This document shows positions 23,653-31,780 of a DNA stretch of 62,665 nucleotides, in pieces (position 1 is the first letter of the stretch; every line of letters starts with the position of its first letter). Below the pieces are notes generated by a model that saw only the letters and a program-made list of their open reading frames with translations, was not told the origin of the DNA and searched no databases. Made by a program: the position numbers and the translations under genes. The DNA comes from Flavobacteriales bacterium (GTDB lineage: Bacteria; Bacteroidota; Bacteroidia; NS11-12g; UBA955): contig CANHRE010000006.1 in the NCBI GenBank assembly GCA_947463095.1, positions 1 to 62,665 of the forward strand. The letters are read 5' to 3'.

Positions 23653-24589
23653 AAGAGGGTAGGTACTCGTTGCTGTACCATTCGTGGATGCGGTGTGCCA
23701 CGGGAATGGGTTCATCTGTTTCCAGGCACAAGACCACAGATTCCTGATCCAGCCAATTCCCGAACTGATGCCAATAACCCGGATTCATGCTGCCCCAGTT
23801 GCCGTGCTCATCAGGCAAGGTAGGGCAAAGCAATTCCAATCCGCGCTGAAGCAGTTCCGTGGAGTCAAACGCCTTGTTCAGTCGGCTGCGGCTGATGGTT
23901 TCAGCACATTGCTCCGGATGGGTGGCCAATTCCCGGTAACCGCGGGCTGTTACCTCCAGAAATAATTTGAAATCAGGCTCGTATTCATCTAAGAGGCAGC
24001 GGTGGGCCACAAACAGGTGCATATAACCGGCCTGTACGCCGTAATCTTCCGGTTTGAACAGGTTTAGTTTGATGCCAGCTTGCTCTGCCAGGGGAATCCT
24101 TTTGGGAATACTTACCCAGGTGGCGTCTATATGGCTGTGCAGCAATTGGTTCCACAGTTCTTCCCTGGGAGGAGTGAGCATGCGAAACATGCCGCATCCG
24201 CCGCTGTTGCGCACCATTTTGCGCAGTATTGCGGCCTCAAATCTCGCCTGATGTGCGCCATAGCGCTTCCCGTCAAGCTGTGCCGGTGAAGTGATGCCGG
24301 ACTGCTTCAAGGTGGCCAGGGCTGTATGGTGTTCCTGCTCTATGGTGGCAATGGCTACCACATCCATTTCCTGGCGCAGGGTTCTGTAACTCACTATCGC
24401 TTCTGCCGGCGCAATGGCCAGATGCACCTGGCCGCTCACCAGCAGCTTCATGGGAGAAGCAAATGATTCAGGATCTATCAGTTGAAGTTCCAGGCCCGCC
24501 TCCCGATACCAACCGCGGGCTAATGCCAAATACATGCCCGCATGCAGCACACTCGGCATTCCTTCAAGCGCAACCCGGATGGATTTCAT
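23612..24589 (-). CDS. THI5/NMT1-like substrate-binding-fold protein without signal peptide
   Basis: 325 residues from ATG 24589 (MKSIRVALEG). The order of elements matches the NMT1/THI5 and periplasmic binding protein fold: GMYLALARGWYREAGLELQL, then SGQVHLAIAPAEAIVSY, then SGITSPAQLDGKRYG, then GNWGSMNPGYWHQFGNWL. Bacterial relatives are usually exported solute-binding proteins for HMP or sulfonates. Yeast THI5 instead makes the HMP phosphate precursor of thiamine in the cytoplasm. No export signal and no ABC transporter genes are seen here, and the CCCFC motif of yeast THI5 is absent. Whether it is an enzyme or a binding protein is open. It is the last gene of a minus-strand run with the M1 peptidase and PfkB genes. 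Confidence 0.7.
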   Translation of the reverse strand: MKSIRVALEGMPSVLHAGMYLALARGWYREAGLELQLIDPESFASPMKLLVSGQVHLAIAPAEAIVSYRTLRQEMDVVAIATIEQEHHTALATLKQSGITSPAQLDGKRYGAHQARFEAAILRKMVRNSGGCGMFRMLTPPREELWNQLLHSHIDATWVSIPKRIPLAEQAGIKLNLFKPEDYGVQAGYMHLFVAHRCLLDEYEPDFKLFLEVTARGYRELATHPEQCAETISRSRLNKAFDSTELLQRGLELLCPTLPDEHGNWGSMNPGYWHQFGNWLDQESVVLCLETDEPIPVAHRIHEWYSNEYLPSFSAAFASKQGEIA

Positions 24590-24622
24590 TCCCTTAAGGA
24601 ACAAGCCACCTGCATTTTGGTT

Positions 24623-27232
24623 TTACAACAGCTTCGCTTTCAATTGCTGCAAATGCTGTATGGTAGCTGTTTTATCGTCGCCTGACATGTCGGCTGCATC
24701 CTCCAGATAATCAATAACATCCTGGATGGTATTCGCTGCCATCGGGTGCCAGGCTTTTTGTTCGGGCTCTGTAAGCCAGTTTTCAAGGTACTGGCTCAGC
24801 TCCAACGAAGATTTCGCGTTGAGGGATTTAAGGAACTCTGCCGTTTCGCCGATGCGTGTGGACCTTGGAATCCGCTCGTTGCGCAGCAATTCCTTCAGGG
24901 AAGAAGCTTCACTGCCTTCAGGCAATAATTCAAACAGGCGTTTGGCCCAGTGGATGGCCAGCTCTGGTTCTGGAGTCAGCAACCCGGCGCGGGCATATTG
25001 CACGGCCATGGCACTGTCGCTGATGGCGTAGATGGCTGCACGCGACATGGCGATGCTTGAGTCTTGGGTGAGTGCTACAAACAGGGTGTTCAGCGACGCA
25101 TCGGGTACATCTTCTGAGGTACTGCTCAACCAGCGCAGGGCCGCCAGACGCACGCTTCGTGAAGGATCGTTAAACACCATTTCCTTCACGGTAGGGCGCA
25201 ACAGCCGGATGCACTCCTCACGGGCATCTGTAAGGTACATATTCGCCAGCAATGCTGTTTCCCGCACCCAGGCGCTGCGGTCTTTAGTGGCATCCAGGAA
25301 AAATCCGGGCAGCAGGGGAACATCGGCGGGTTCATAGCCGTCACGGAGCACGTTCACAATGGCGGCCTCGCGCATCCAGGCTTCCGGAGCCTGCTTCATA
25401 CGCGCCTGCAGGGTTTTCAGGCCACGCGGGGTCAGGCTATCACCCAGGGGGTTGCCCGACTGCGTCAAGGGTACCGGAAAAGTTCCGGACCCATCCAGCA
25501 GCCACCAGTCGGGTGCCGTTGGTAAAGGAATGCTCAGGCTGTATTCGTTTTCTTCGGAGCTTTCTGTTGTTGCATCGAGCATAACAGCATGCCTGCTGAT
25601 GTTGTTTCCGGCGCTCACCAGCATGGTGAAGGGGAAACGCACCTGTTCCGGCCTACTGTTTTCCCATGCTACGGATACAATCAATTCAAGGGTTTTAGAT
25701 TCAGCACGGTACTGACCTTCAGCGCTGATGTCAGGGCTTTCCGGTGTTTGGTACCACTGGGTAAAGAACCAATTGAGGTCTTCGCCGCTCACGGCTTCAT
25801 AGGCCATCCTCAGGTCGGCCAGTTCGGCGGTGCCGAAGGCGTGTTGCTTCAGGTAGTGGCGCATGCCGGCGAAAAAGAGTTCATCACCCAGATAGCCGCG
25901 CAGGTGATGCAAGATGAGGCCACCTTTCTGATAGCTCAGGGAATTGAACATATCATCCGGATCATCGTGGTAGTGGTTGATGACCTGCTGCCGTGGAGCG
26001 CTGCTGCGCACAATAGCCCAACGCCAGCCGTCCAGCAGTTCGTCGGCCCTGTCTTTTCCGTACTTGTATTCGCGCCACAGGTATTCACCATAGGTGGCAA
26101 AACCCTCATTCAGCACCAGATTGGCCCAGCTTTCACAGGTGACCAGATCGCCAAACCAGTGGTGGAAGAGTTCGTGAGAAATGTAGTCTTCCTCGGTATC
26201 ATCAAGGTGCTGCCGCTCGTTGTGCTGCAGGTTTGAATTGTGCACCACGGCCGTGGTGTTTTCCATGGCCCCGCTCACAAAATCGCGCACCACCACCTGA
26301 TCGAATTTATCCCATGGATATTCTACGCCGGTGATCTTTCCGAAGAAATCAATCATCTCCGGGGTGTTGCCAAACACCATGTTTGCGTAACGGGCATATT
26401 CAGGTTCCGTGTAATAATGCACCGGAACATCATCGCTGCGCTTGTCGGTGGTGATGGTCCAGTTGCCGATGGCCACCATGGCCAGATACGGCGCATGCGG
26501 TTTTTCTTGCTGCCATACGTCGGTACGGGTGCCATCTCCATTCTTGGTGCTGTACAGCATGGTGCCGTTGGACAGGCTCACCAGTGTATCGGGGAAGCGC
26601 AGGCTGATCCACTGGGTGGTTTTCTGGTTCGGCGCATCGAGCGTAGGGAACCAGTGGCTGTTGCTTTCTGTTTCGCCTTGGGTCCATACCTGGGTGGGCA
26701 CATCCGGGTCAATATTCCGCGGGTCAATAAAGTAGATGCCCTGGTCGGCGGTGATGGCTTCCCCGGGTTGCTCCACCACCTGTTTTGGCAGGGTATGGTA
26801 GCGCAGTTCAATTTCTATGGTGTCATCTGCGGCAATGGCCTGCTGGAAGAACACCGTGCAGGTGGTGGTATCGGCATTTTGTCGATACACCAGAGGCCGA
26901 GAGATTTTTTCCTTCAGGTAAACCCCTTCGATGACCATTTTTTTCGCATCCAGCACCAGCGAGTCGCGACTTTTTGCAAAGGTGCTCAGCCGCAGTCTTG
27001 CCAGTCCGTTCACCCGCTCGGCAGGAATGTCAAAATCCAATTCCAGCCGGGTATGCACCAAGTTCCAGAAGCGCGTGGCGGAGGGTTTATAGATGGCGGG
27101 TTCTTCCGGTGCTTCTTCCAGATATTCCTCATTGAATTCCGGATAAACATATTCCTGTTCTTTCTTTTTCAAGAGGCCACAGGATGCCAAAAGCAGCAGG
27201 GGCAGAACGGCGGGCAGGATGCGATGGTTCAT
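24623..27232 (-). CDS. M1-family aminopeptidase lipoprotein
   Basis: 869 residues. The lipobox LASC (Cys18) anchors it to a membrane. The catalytic domain has the exopeptidase signature SGAMENTTAV and the zinc motif HELFHHWFGD, with the distal Glu in NEGFATYGEYLW. A long C-terminal helical, HEAT-like region (about 560-869) follows. It should cleave N-terminal residues from peptides in the periplasm or at the surface as part of peptide feeding. The start overlaps the PfkB stop (ATGA), and the THI5-like gene begins 33 bp after its stop. A second, window-truncated protein at 62145 resembles its C-terminal part. Confidence 0.93.
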   Translation of the reverse strand: MNHRILPAVLPLLLLASCGLLKKKEQEYVYPEFNEEYLEEAPEEPAIYKPSATRFWNLVHTRLELDFDIPAERVNGLARLRLSTFAKSRDSLVLDAKKMVIEGVYLKEKISRPLVYRQNADTTTCTVFFQQAIAADDTIEIELRYHTLPKQVVEQPGEAITADQGIYFIDPRNIDPDVPTQVWTQGETESNSHWFPTLDAPNQKTTQWISLRFPDTLVSLSNGTMLYSTKNGDGTRTDVWQQEKPHAPYLAMVAIGNWTITTDKRSDDVPVHYYTEPEYARYANMVFGNTPEMIDFFGKITGVEYPWDKFDQVVVRDFVSGAMENTTAVVHNSNLQHNERQHLDDTEEDYISHELFHHWFGDLVTCESWANLVLNEGFATYGEYLWREYKYGKDRADELLDGWRWAIVRSSAPRQQVINHYHDDPDDMFNSLSYQKGGLILHHLRGYLGDELFFAGMRHYLKQHAFGTAELADLRMAYEAVSGEDLNWFFTQWYQTPESPDISAEGQYRAESKTLELIVSVAWENSRPEQVRFPFTMLVSAGNNISRHAVMLDATTESSEENEYSLSIPLPTAPDWWLLDGSGTFPVPLTQSGNPLGDSLTPRGLKTLQARMKQAPEAWMREAAIVNVLRDGYEPADVPLLPGFFLDATKDRSAWVRETALLANMYLTDAREECIRLLRPTVKEMVFNDPSRSVRLAALRWLSSTSEDVPDASLNTLFVALTQDSSIAMSRAAIYAISDSAMAVQYARAGLLTPEPELAIHWAKRLFELLPEGSEASSLKELLRNERIPRSTRIGETAEFLKSLNAKSSLELSQYLENWLTEPEQKAWHPMAANTIQDVIDYLEDAADMSGDDKTATIQHLQQLKAKLL

Positions 27233-28140
27233 CAGAATCGGGACAGTTGTTCGAAGCGGCCTACGCGATCGGCGAGGTCCTGTTCGTTGATTTCCAACAG
27301 ACGTTCCGGACCGAATTTTTCCACGCAGAAGCTGGCCAGGGCACTGCCGTGCACGATGGCTTTTCGCATGGTGTCGAAATCGGTTTTGCCGTGACGGGCG
27401 ATGTACCCGATAAATCCGCCTGCGAAGGTGTCACCGGCGCCTGTGGGGTCGAACACTTCTTCAAGCGGCAGGGCAGGGCAAAAGAAGATGTCATCGCCAT
27501 GGAACAGCAGAGCACCGTGTTCGCCCTTTTTGATGACCAGGATGCGTGGGCCCATGTTGCGGATGATCTTGGCGGCCTTTACCAGTGAATATTCACCGGA
27601 AAGCTGACGGGCTTCTTCGTCGTTGATGGTCAGCACATCGGTCAGGGTAAGCGTATGGCGCAGGTCGTCCATGGCGCTTTCCATCCAGAAGTTCATGGTA
27701 TCCATCACCACCAGTTCCGGTTTTTGGTCCAGGCGTTCGATGACCGTGCTCTGCACTTTTGGGCTCAGGTTGCCCAGCATGATGTAGCGGCTGTTGCGGT
27801 AGTTCTCGGGCAACACCGGGTCGAAGCTGCCCAGCACGTTGAGCTCGGTAGCCAGCGTATCGCGGGTGTTCATGTCCAGGTGGTAGCGGCCTTTCCAATA
27901 AAAGGATTTCTCCCCTTGTTTCACCTGCAAGCCTTGGGTGTTTACGCCGCGATGGCGCAGGGTATCCACAAAATCCTGAGGGAAATCTTCACCCACCACG
28001 GCCACCAGATTTACGTGTTCGTGGAGCAGGGAAGAAGCCAGACTGATGTAAGATGCAGCACCGCCAACAATGCGGTCGGTACTGCCAAAGGGAGTTTCAA
28101 TGCCGTCAAAGGCCATGCTCCCAACTACGAGAATTGACAT
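27232..28140 (-). CDS. PfkB-family sugar/nucleoside kinase
   Basis: 302 residues from ATG 28140 (MSILVVGSMAFDG). The ribokinase/PfkB fold shows the N-terminal GGAASYISLASSLL glycine patch and the C-terminal signature DPTGAGDTFAGGF (about residue 230), with the catalytic Asp. The substrate is not identifiable: relatives include adenosine, ribose and fructose kinases, and the N-terminal FDGIETPFGS pattern is seen in a widespread uncharacterised group. It heads the operon with the M1 aminopeptidase and the THI5-like gene (ATGA overlap). Confidence 0.9.
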   Translation of the reverse strand: MSILVVGSMAFDGIETPFGSTDRIVGGAASYISLASSLLHEHVNLVAVVGEDFPQDFVDTLRHRGVNTQGLQVKQGEKSFYWKGRYHLDMNTRDTLATELNVLGSFDPVLPENYRNSRYIMLGNLSPKVQSTVIERLDQKPELVVMDTMNFWMESAMDDLRHTLTLTDVLTINDEEARQLSGEYSLVKAAKIIRNMGPRILVIKKGEHGALLFHGDDIFFCPALPLEEVFDPTGAGDTFAGGFIGYIARHGKTDFDTMRKAIVHGSALASFCVEKFGPERLLEINEQDLADRVGRFEQLSRF

Positions 28141-28237
28141 AGGGTGCAAAATTCCGGTATTTCCGCCAATACCGTTCAGCCGCGGGTGAAAAGGAGAAAG
28201 GTTTTTGAAAAAAATTTCTTTTTGAACGAGATTTTTT

Positions 28238-28245
28238 TATTTTTG
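28238..28245 (+). promoter_or_regulatory. -7 promoter box of tRNA-Asn
   Basis: TATTTTTG followed by CAGCCCC lies 22 bp before the mature tRNA 5' end. It is the same TTTGCAGCCC context as at tRNA-Arg and cysS. Confidence 0.6.
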
Positions 28246-28267
28246 CAGCCCCTTCTGAAGGGGAAAC

Positions 28268-28341
28268 TCCTCGATAGCTCAGCCGGTTAGAGCGAGCGGC
28301 TGTTAACCGCTAGGTCGTTGGTTCGAGTCCAACTCGGGGAG
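28268..28341 (+). tRNA. tRNA-Asn (anticodon GTT)
   Basis: The acceptor TCCTCGA (28268-28274) pairs with TCGGGGA (28334-28340), with discriminator G at 28341. The D arm is GCTCAGCCGGTTAGAGC. The anticodon stem AGCGG/CCGCT holds loop CTGTTAA with GTT at 28302-28304. The T arm contains GTTCGAGTC. No 3' CCA is encoded. AT-richer, accessory-looking DNA begins just after it. Confidence 0.95.
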
Positions 28342-28352
28342 CACTAAAAAAA

Positions 28353-28391
28353 TAAAAAAGGTTACACTACGCTTAGTGTAACCTTTTTTTT
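28353..28391 (+). terminator. Intrinsic terminator after tRNA-Asn
   Basis: GGTTACACTA-CGCT-TAGTGTAACC (28360-28383) is a perfect 10-bp stem flanked by an A-run and a T-run. It can therefore stop transcription on both strands, here chiefly after the tRNA. Confidence 0.88.
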
Positions 28392-28398
28392 ATTTTTG
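28391..28398 (+). promoter_or_regulatory. -7 promoter box of the 80-residue membrane protein gene
   Basis: TATTTTTG (TAnnTTTG) lies directly behind the terminator T-run and 15 bases before the ATG at 28414. Confidence 0.5.
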
Positions 28399-28413
28399 TT
28401 GAAATTATAATTT

Positions 28414-28656
28414 ATGAAAACGCCATTCAATAAATTTATATATGTAGGATTTCTGGCCTTGGGCTTGTATCAGGCTTTGCTGAATAAGGATTACATTCAA
28501 GCCGCCTCCTCAATGGGTATTGGATTAGCATTTGACCCTTTTGATTCAGAACAAAAGTGGAATGACAGACCTACGTGGCAAAAGGCAGTTTTGATTATTC
28601 ACCTGGCCTTGGTCGCAGCATTGTTTGGGTTTGGCATTGGTTTGAATGACAAATAG
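28414..28656 (+). CDS. Small membrane protein of unknown function
   Basis: 80 residues with two hydrophobic segments (about 7-25, FIYVGFLALGLYQALL; and about 58-76, AVLIIHLALVAALFGFGIGL). A conserved-looking polar centre (FDPFDSEQKWNDRPTWQ) separates them. I cannot assign a function. It has its own promoter between the tRNA-Asn terminator and an intergenic region with unusual palindromes. Base composition is visibly more AT-rich than the surrounding housekeeping genes, suggesting acquisition at the tRNA. Confidence 0.75.
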   Translation: MKTPFNKFIYVGFLALGLYQALLNKDYIQAASSMGIGLAFDPFDSEQKWNDRPTWQKAVLIIHLALVAALFGFGIGLNDK

Positions 28657-28748
28657 ACCTCCTGCAAACTTGCATTAGGTTCAACCCTTCAATTTCCTGA
28701 TTGCCAAATACGCTATCAAACAATTACAGCTGCATCTTTCGTCTTTAA

Positions 28749-28794
28749 GGGGAGCAAACGAAAGCCGCTGTATGGTGGCTTTTTTGTTTGCCCC
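28749..28794. other. Interrupted hairpin GGGG-GCAAAC / GTTTGCCCC
   Basis: A long stem pairs GGGG(A)GCAAAC with GTTTGCCCC. The inner pair AGCC/GGCT is followed by T5. It may terminate readthrough from the small membrane protein gene, or it may form the edge of the structured element that begins three bases later. Confidence 0.55.
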
Positions 28795-28796
28795 GA

Positions 28797-28939
28797 GTTG
28801 GGCGAGAACTTAGCGAAGCGGTCTCACAATCAAGGGAGAAATTTTATCCCGTATTAGTGATTGTGCGAAGGATAGGCGCCGCGCAGCGAGCTGTGCGAGG
28901 CACGAGCCTGCGGATGCCCGGTAAGCAGGGAAGCCCAAC
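28797..28939. repeat. Branched palindromic element, candidate structured RNA or mobile repeat
   Basis: Outer arms GTTGGGC (28797-28803) and GCCCAAC (28933-28939) pair perfectly and enclose several nested stems. They are GAGAAC/GGTCTC (28804/28820), CACAATCA/TGATTGTG (28825/28858) with an inner GGGA/TCCC, CGCGCAGC/GCTGTGCG (28880/28890) and AGGC/GCCT (28898/28906). No open frame spans it. The number of independent stems is far above chance for 143 bp. It may be a structured RNA, a REP-like element, or integron-related DNA. Confidence 0.55.
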
Positions 28940-29073
28940 CAGATACATGCAGCTTTTTTTAGAAGTTTCAGGTGTTTTTTTTCGCCCTCATACCTGAAAG
29001 GAATTTCTGTAGGCATCCACAACAAGAAGAAATCGTTTGACAATCTTTTGAACCTGCATCCGTTATGTTGGGG
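28933..29073. other. Possible integron attC-like site
   Basis: R''-like GCCCAAC (28933-28939) and R'-like GTTGGGG (29067-29073) are separated by 7-nt unpaired spacers from a second complementary pair, ATGCAG (28947-28952) and CTGCAT (29054-29059). An inner stem TTTCAGG/CCTGAAA follows. This R-spacer-L...L-spacer-R layout is that of attC sites, and a reading frame starts 8 bp after R'. The last base departs from GTTRRRY, and no integrase is present, so this remains tentative. Confidence 0.35.
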
Positions 29074-29081
29074 CAACAGCA

Positions 29082-29807
29082 ATGAAACAGGCAGCATTTT
29101 TACTCACGTTGACTACCTTTAGTTTATATGGACAGGACAAGGCAAACGTTAATTCAATGTTGCAACGTCATAAGCTTCAAATCGGACTCAATGTTTCGCC
29201 TGACCTTTGTTATCGGACGCCCAGAAACAATGATGGCGATCCAACAACAGACTTATTTATTGAACTAATCAACAAAAATGAGCTGTTCAAAGCAGGTTAT
29301 ACCGCCGGGCTGAATGTATGCTATAACAAGAACAACTCCTTTGGGTTTGAAACCGGAATTCAATACGCCAACAAAGGAATCAAAACAAAAATAAGGAATC
29401 TTTATCCCCTTCAGCCTGATCCTTTTTCACCCGAGAAGGTAAGGAATGTTTATAGCTACCATTGCATTGATGTCCCATTAAAGGTGAATTATACTACAGG
29501 TAAAAAGAAGTTTCAGTTAATAACGAGCTTGGGGCTGACAACAAATATTTATATCAGACAAACGAATACTTCCTATTATTTCTACCCGGGACGAACGGAA
29601 AAAGTAATACAGGCTATCAGCAGTGATATCAACAGGGTAAATGTATCGGCGGCCATAAGTGTTGGCCTTAATTATCGCATGAATGATAAGAACAGCTTGA
29701 GAATAGAACCGTCTTTCAGGCATGTTTTCATCAAGAGAAACTATACTCCGATTGGTTATTATTTATTCAGTTCCGGCTTAAATATTGGTTATTATGCGCA
29801 TCTCTGA
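29082..29807 (+). CDS. PorT-like outer-membrane beta-barrel protein
   Basis: 241 residues. The short signal peptide ends near SLYGQ. The rest is a small barrel of the OMP_b-brl/PorT type, with alternating hydrophobic strands (LQIGLNVSPDLCYR, GFETGIQYANKGI, VSAAISVGLNYRM, LRIEPSFRHVF, LFSSGLNIGYYAHL). It is likely an outer-membrane protein of unknown role. It is visibly AT-rich compared with its neighbours and begins just after the attC-like/palindromic segment, so it may be a cargo gene acquired with that DNA. A 113-bp gap separates it from the convergent VOC gene. Confidence 0.78.
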   Translation: MKQAAFLLTLTTFSLYGQDKANVNSMLQRHKLQIGLNVSPDLCYRTPRNNDGDPTTDLFIELINKNELFKAGYTAGLNVCYNKNNSFGFETGIQYANKGIKTKIRNLYPLQPDPFSPEKVRNVYSYHCIDVPLKVNYTTGKKKFQLITSLGLTTNIYIRQTNTSYYFYPGRTEKVIQAISSDINRVNVSAAISVGLNYRMNDKNSLRIEPSFRHVFIKRNYTPIGYYLFSSGLNIGYYAHL

Positions 29808-29920
29808 TTATGAGTAGTATCTTTTAACGTAGATTCAAGGTTCAGCAGGGGTAAAGGTGGTCCAAATGCCATTTACACTCCACTTTCCGGGTAAATCCGC
29901 AACTGAATTTGTAGTATCTT

Positions 29921-30349
29921 TTATATAACAGCCGCTTCCAATTTTGCGATGTCGAACTTTGACATTTGCATGAAGGCATATGCGGCTTTGGGAGCAGTTT
30001 CAGGATTCGTCATGAGTTTACCGAGAATACTGGGTACTATCTGCCAAGAAACACCATATTTGTCTTCGAGCCAGCCGCATTGCCCTGCTTTCCCCTCTTT
30101 GGTGAAATAATCCCAATAGTAGTCTATTTCTTCCTGACGATCTACGCTCAGAACCAAGGATATTTTTTCATTGAAATTCAGGTTGGGCATGCCATTATTT
30201 AAAATCATAAATCGCTGCCCTGTCATTTCGAAAACTACGGCCATCGGATTTTCGGAAATAAATTTAAAGTCGCTAAAAATGTGCTGATAGTATTGCGCCA
30301 TTGTTTTAGCATCGTCATGCCATAAACAGATGGAAAATTGCGTAGCCAC
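29921..30349 (-). CDS. VOC-family (PhnB-like) protein
   Basis: 142 residues, start GTG 30349. It is a single vicinal-oxygen-chelate fold of the PhnB/3-demethylubiquinone-like subgroup: FSICLWHDDAKTMAQYYQ..., then GQRFMILNNG, then YYWDYFTKEGKAGQCGWLEDKYGVSWQIVP. Relatives include bleomycin-resistance-like and isomerase-like proteins, and most have no known substrate. It is on the same strand as and 21 bp behind the T9SS plug gene but carries AT-rich codons, so it may belong with the accessory patch upstream. Confidence 0.85.
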   Translation of the reverse strand: MATQFSICLWHDDAKTMAQYYQHIFSDFKFISENPMAVVFEMTGQRFMILNNGMPNLNFNEKISLVLSVDRQEEIDYYWDYFTKEGKAGQCGWLEDKYGVSWQIVPSILGKLMTNPETAPKAAYAFMQMSKFDIAKLEAAVI

Positions 30350-30370
30350 AGATGGTTAGGGTTTAAGGAA

Positions 30371-31651
30371 TTACCTATTGAGGCTGCTCTGGTTCTCAAA
30401 TCCAATCAGTTCATCATACCCCATACTCTGGTTGCGGTGATACACCATCACCTGGTACACATTTTCGGTGGCGGCATGGGTACCTTCAAATACAACCGGA
30501 TCGGGGATGCCGTCGCCGTTATCTACGGCGAACATATAATTGTAGTAGGCCTGTTTAAGCAGGGTAGTGCATTCATAGGCGCCCAGTGCGGCGTTCCAGG
30601 TCATGCGCAGCCGCTCTTTCATTTGCCAATCGCTTAATTCTCCCCATACGTACACCTGTTGTCCGCTGGGAAGCGGTTCGCGGGTGGTCAGGGTAAAATG
30701 CGTCCATACGTAATCGCTTTCGGTTTGTGAGGGTCCGCTGCCGTCGGCATTGCGGATAACCATGCGCCCGTTGTAGTCGGCATACATCACATAATTGCTG
30801 TAGGCGCGGTTGGGTTCGAAGTTCACCACCGCATGCTTTTGTCCCTCTTCATCGTATTTACGTCGCACGTTAAAGCTCAGCTGGCGCAGGCTGCGGATGT
30901 CAAAGAAGCGGAACTCGTTCAGGCCGGGGAAGGTATTGCCCTGCTGGTAGTCGAAGTTGTAGGTGTTGCCCATAATGAACAGCGGTTTCAGGGAAATGGT
31001 CTTCTCCCAGTTATTGTTCTGCATCACTACGGTTTTCAAGTCCTGATAAGGATTGGGAATAGCATAGGCCGGGGCGGCGGTAAACACATAATCCACCTCT
31101 TGTTGCTTGAATCGGTTTTGTACTTGGGTGGCCGGCATCACCTGGGTTTCCAGTCTGCCTTTTACGTCCAGTACCATCATGCGTCGGCTCAGCACAATGT
31201 CGTTCTCGTTAAAGTTGCGGTATACCAGCAGCAGGTAGTTTCCGCTGATTTTAGGCCTTGTTTGCGGACCGGGAACTTGCACGCGGTAATGGGTGTATTG
31301 GATGGTGGTGCTGTTGCTGAAGAAATATTCTTCCAGGTTTTCAAAGCCCATGCCTTCCAGGGTTTGGAACTTATTCAGTGAAGTGGGGTTCCAGTTGGCA
31401 TCGCAATGCATCAGGGTGTACTGATAGAAGTCGTTGGTCGGCTTCATCTCGTCAAATTCCAGGTTCATGGTTTCCCCACTGCCCAGATTGATCATGGGAG
31501 CGTTGCCGTTGCCGACGGTTTGATAAAACAACACGGTGCGCACCGGATCCTCGTACACGCGGTTGGCGTATTCCAGCGGCACAAAAGCGGCCTGCAGTGA
31601 CGCGGTTCCGGCAGCAAGAAACAGGCTGCACCATAAATACGCTTTAAACAT
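30371..31651 (-). CDS. T9SS plug protein (DUF5103)
   Basis: 426 residues from ATG 31651. The signal peptide ends near SLQAAF. The full length fits DUF5103: an N-terminal beta region (YANRVYEDPVRTVLFYQ..., LMHCDANWNPTSLN) and a C-terminal part with GQQVYVWGELSDWQ and NYMFAVDNGDG, as expected for the family. Members associate with the Sov translocon channel of the type IX secretion system and plug its periplasmic side. The 1,374-residue protein at 39735 carries a T9SS-type C-terminus and is a plausible client. Divergent from ftsK across 129 bp. Confidence 0.85.
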   Translation of the reverse strand: MFKAYLWCSLFLAAGTASLQAAFVPLEYANRVYEDPVRTVLFYQTVGNGNAPMINLGSGETMNLEFDEMKPTNDFYQYTLMHCDANWNPTSLNKFQTLEGMGFENLEEYFFSNSTTIQYTHYRVQVPGPQTRPKISGNYLLLVYRNFNENDIVLSRRMMVLDVKGRLETQVMPATQVQNRFKQQEVDYVFTAAPAYAIPNPYQDLKTVVMQNNNWEKTISLKPLFIMGNTYNFDYQQGNTFPGLNEFRFFDIRSLRQLSFNVRRKYDEEGQKHAVVNFEPNRAYSNYVMYADYNGRMVIRNADGSGPSQTESDYVWTHFTLTTREPLPSGQQVYVWGELSDWQMKERLRMTWNAALGAYECTTLLKQAYYNYMFAVDNGDGIPDPVVFEGTHAATENVYQVMVYHRNQSMGYDELIGFENQSSLNR

Positions 31652-31780
31652 CGTTACAGAATTATGCAAAAATGGACAAAAACCATTCCATGAGGGCTTT
31701 TTTTCCGCTTTAACAGGGCTCCAGGTGTAAAACTTTAAAAAGGTGGATATGGGGTCTGACGCTATTTTGCAAGAACAGCC

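Noticed and set aside
28268-28341. Integration site (att) overlapping the tRNA-Asn 3' end
   Set aside because: No direct repeat of the tRNA 3' end was found within the AT-rich patch, so no att pair can be supported.
28679-28803. Second attC-like site (GTTCAAC ... GTTGGGC)
   Set aside because: The outer boxes can pair with wobbles, but no inner L-box pair with sensible spacing was found.
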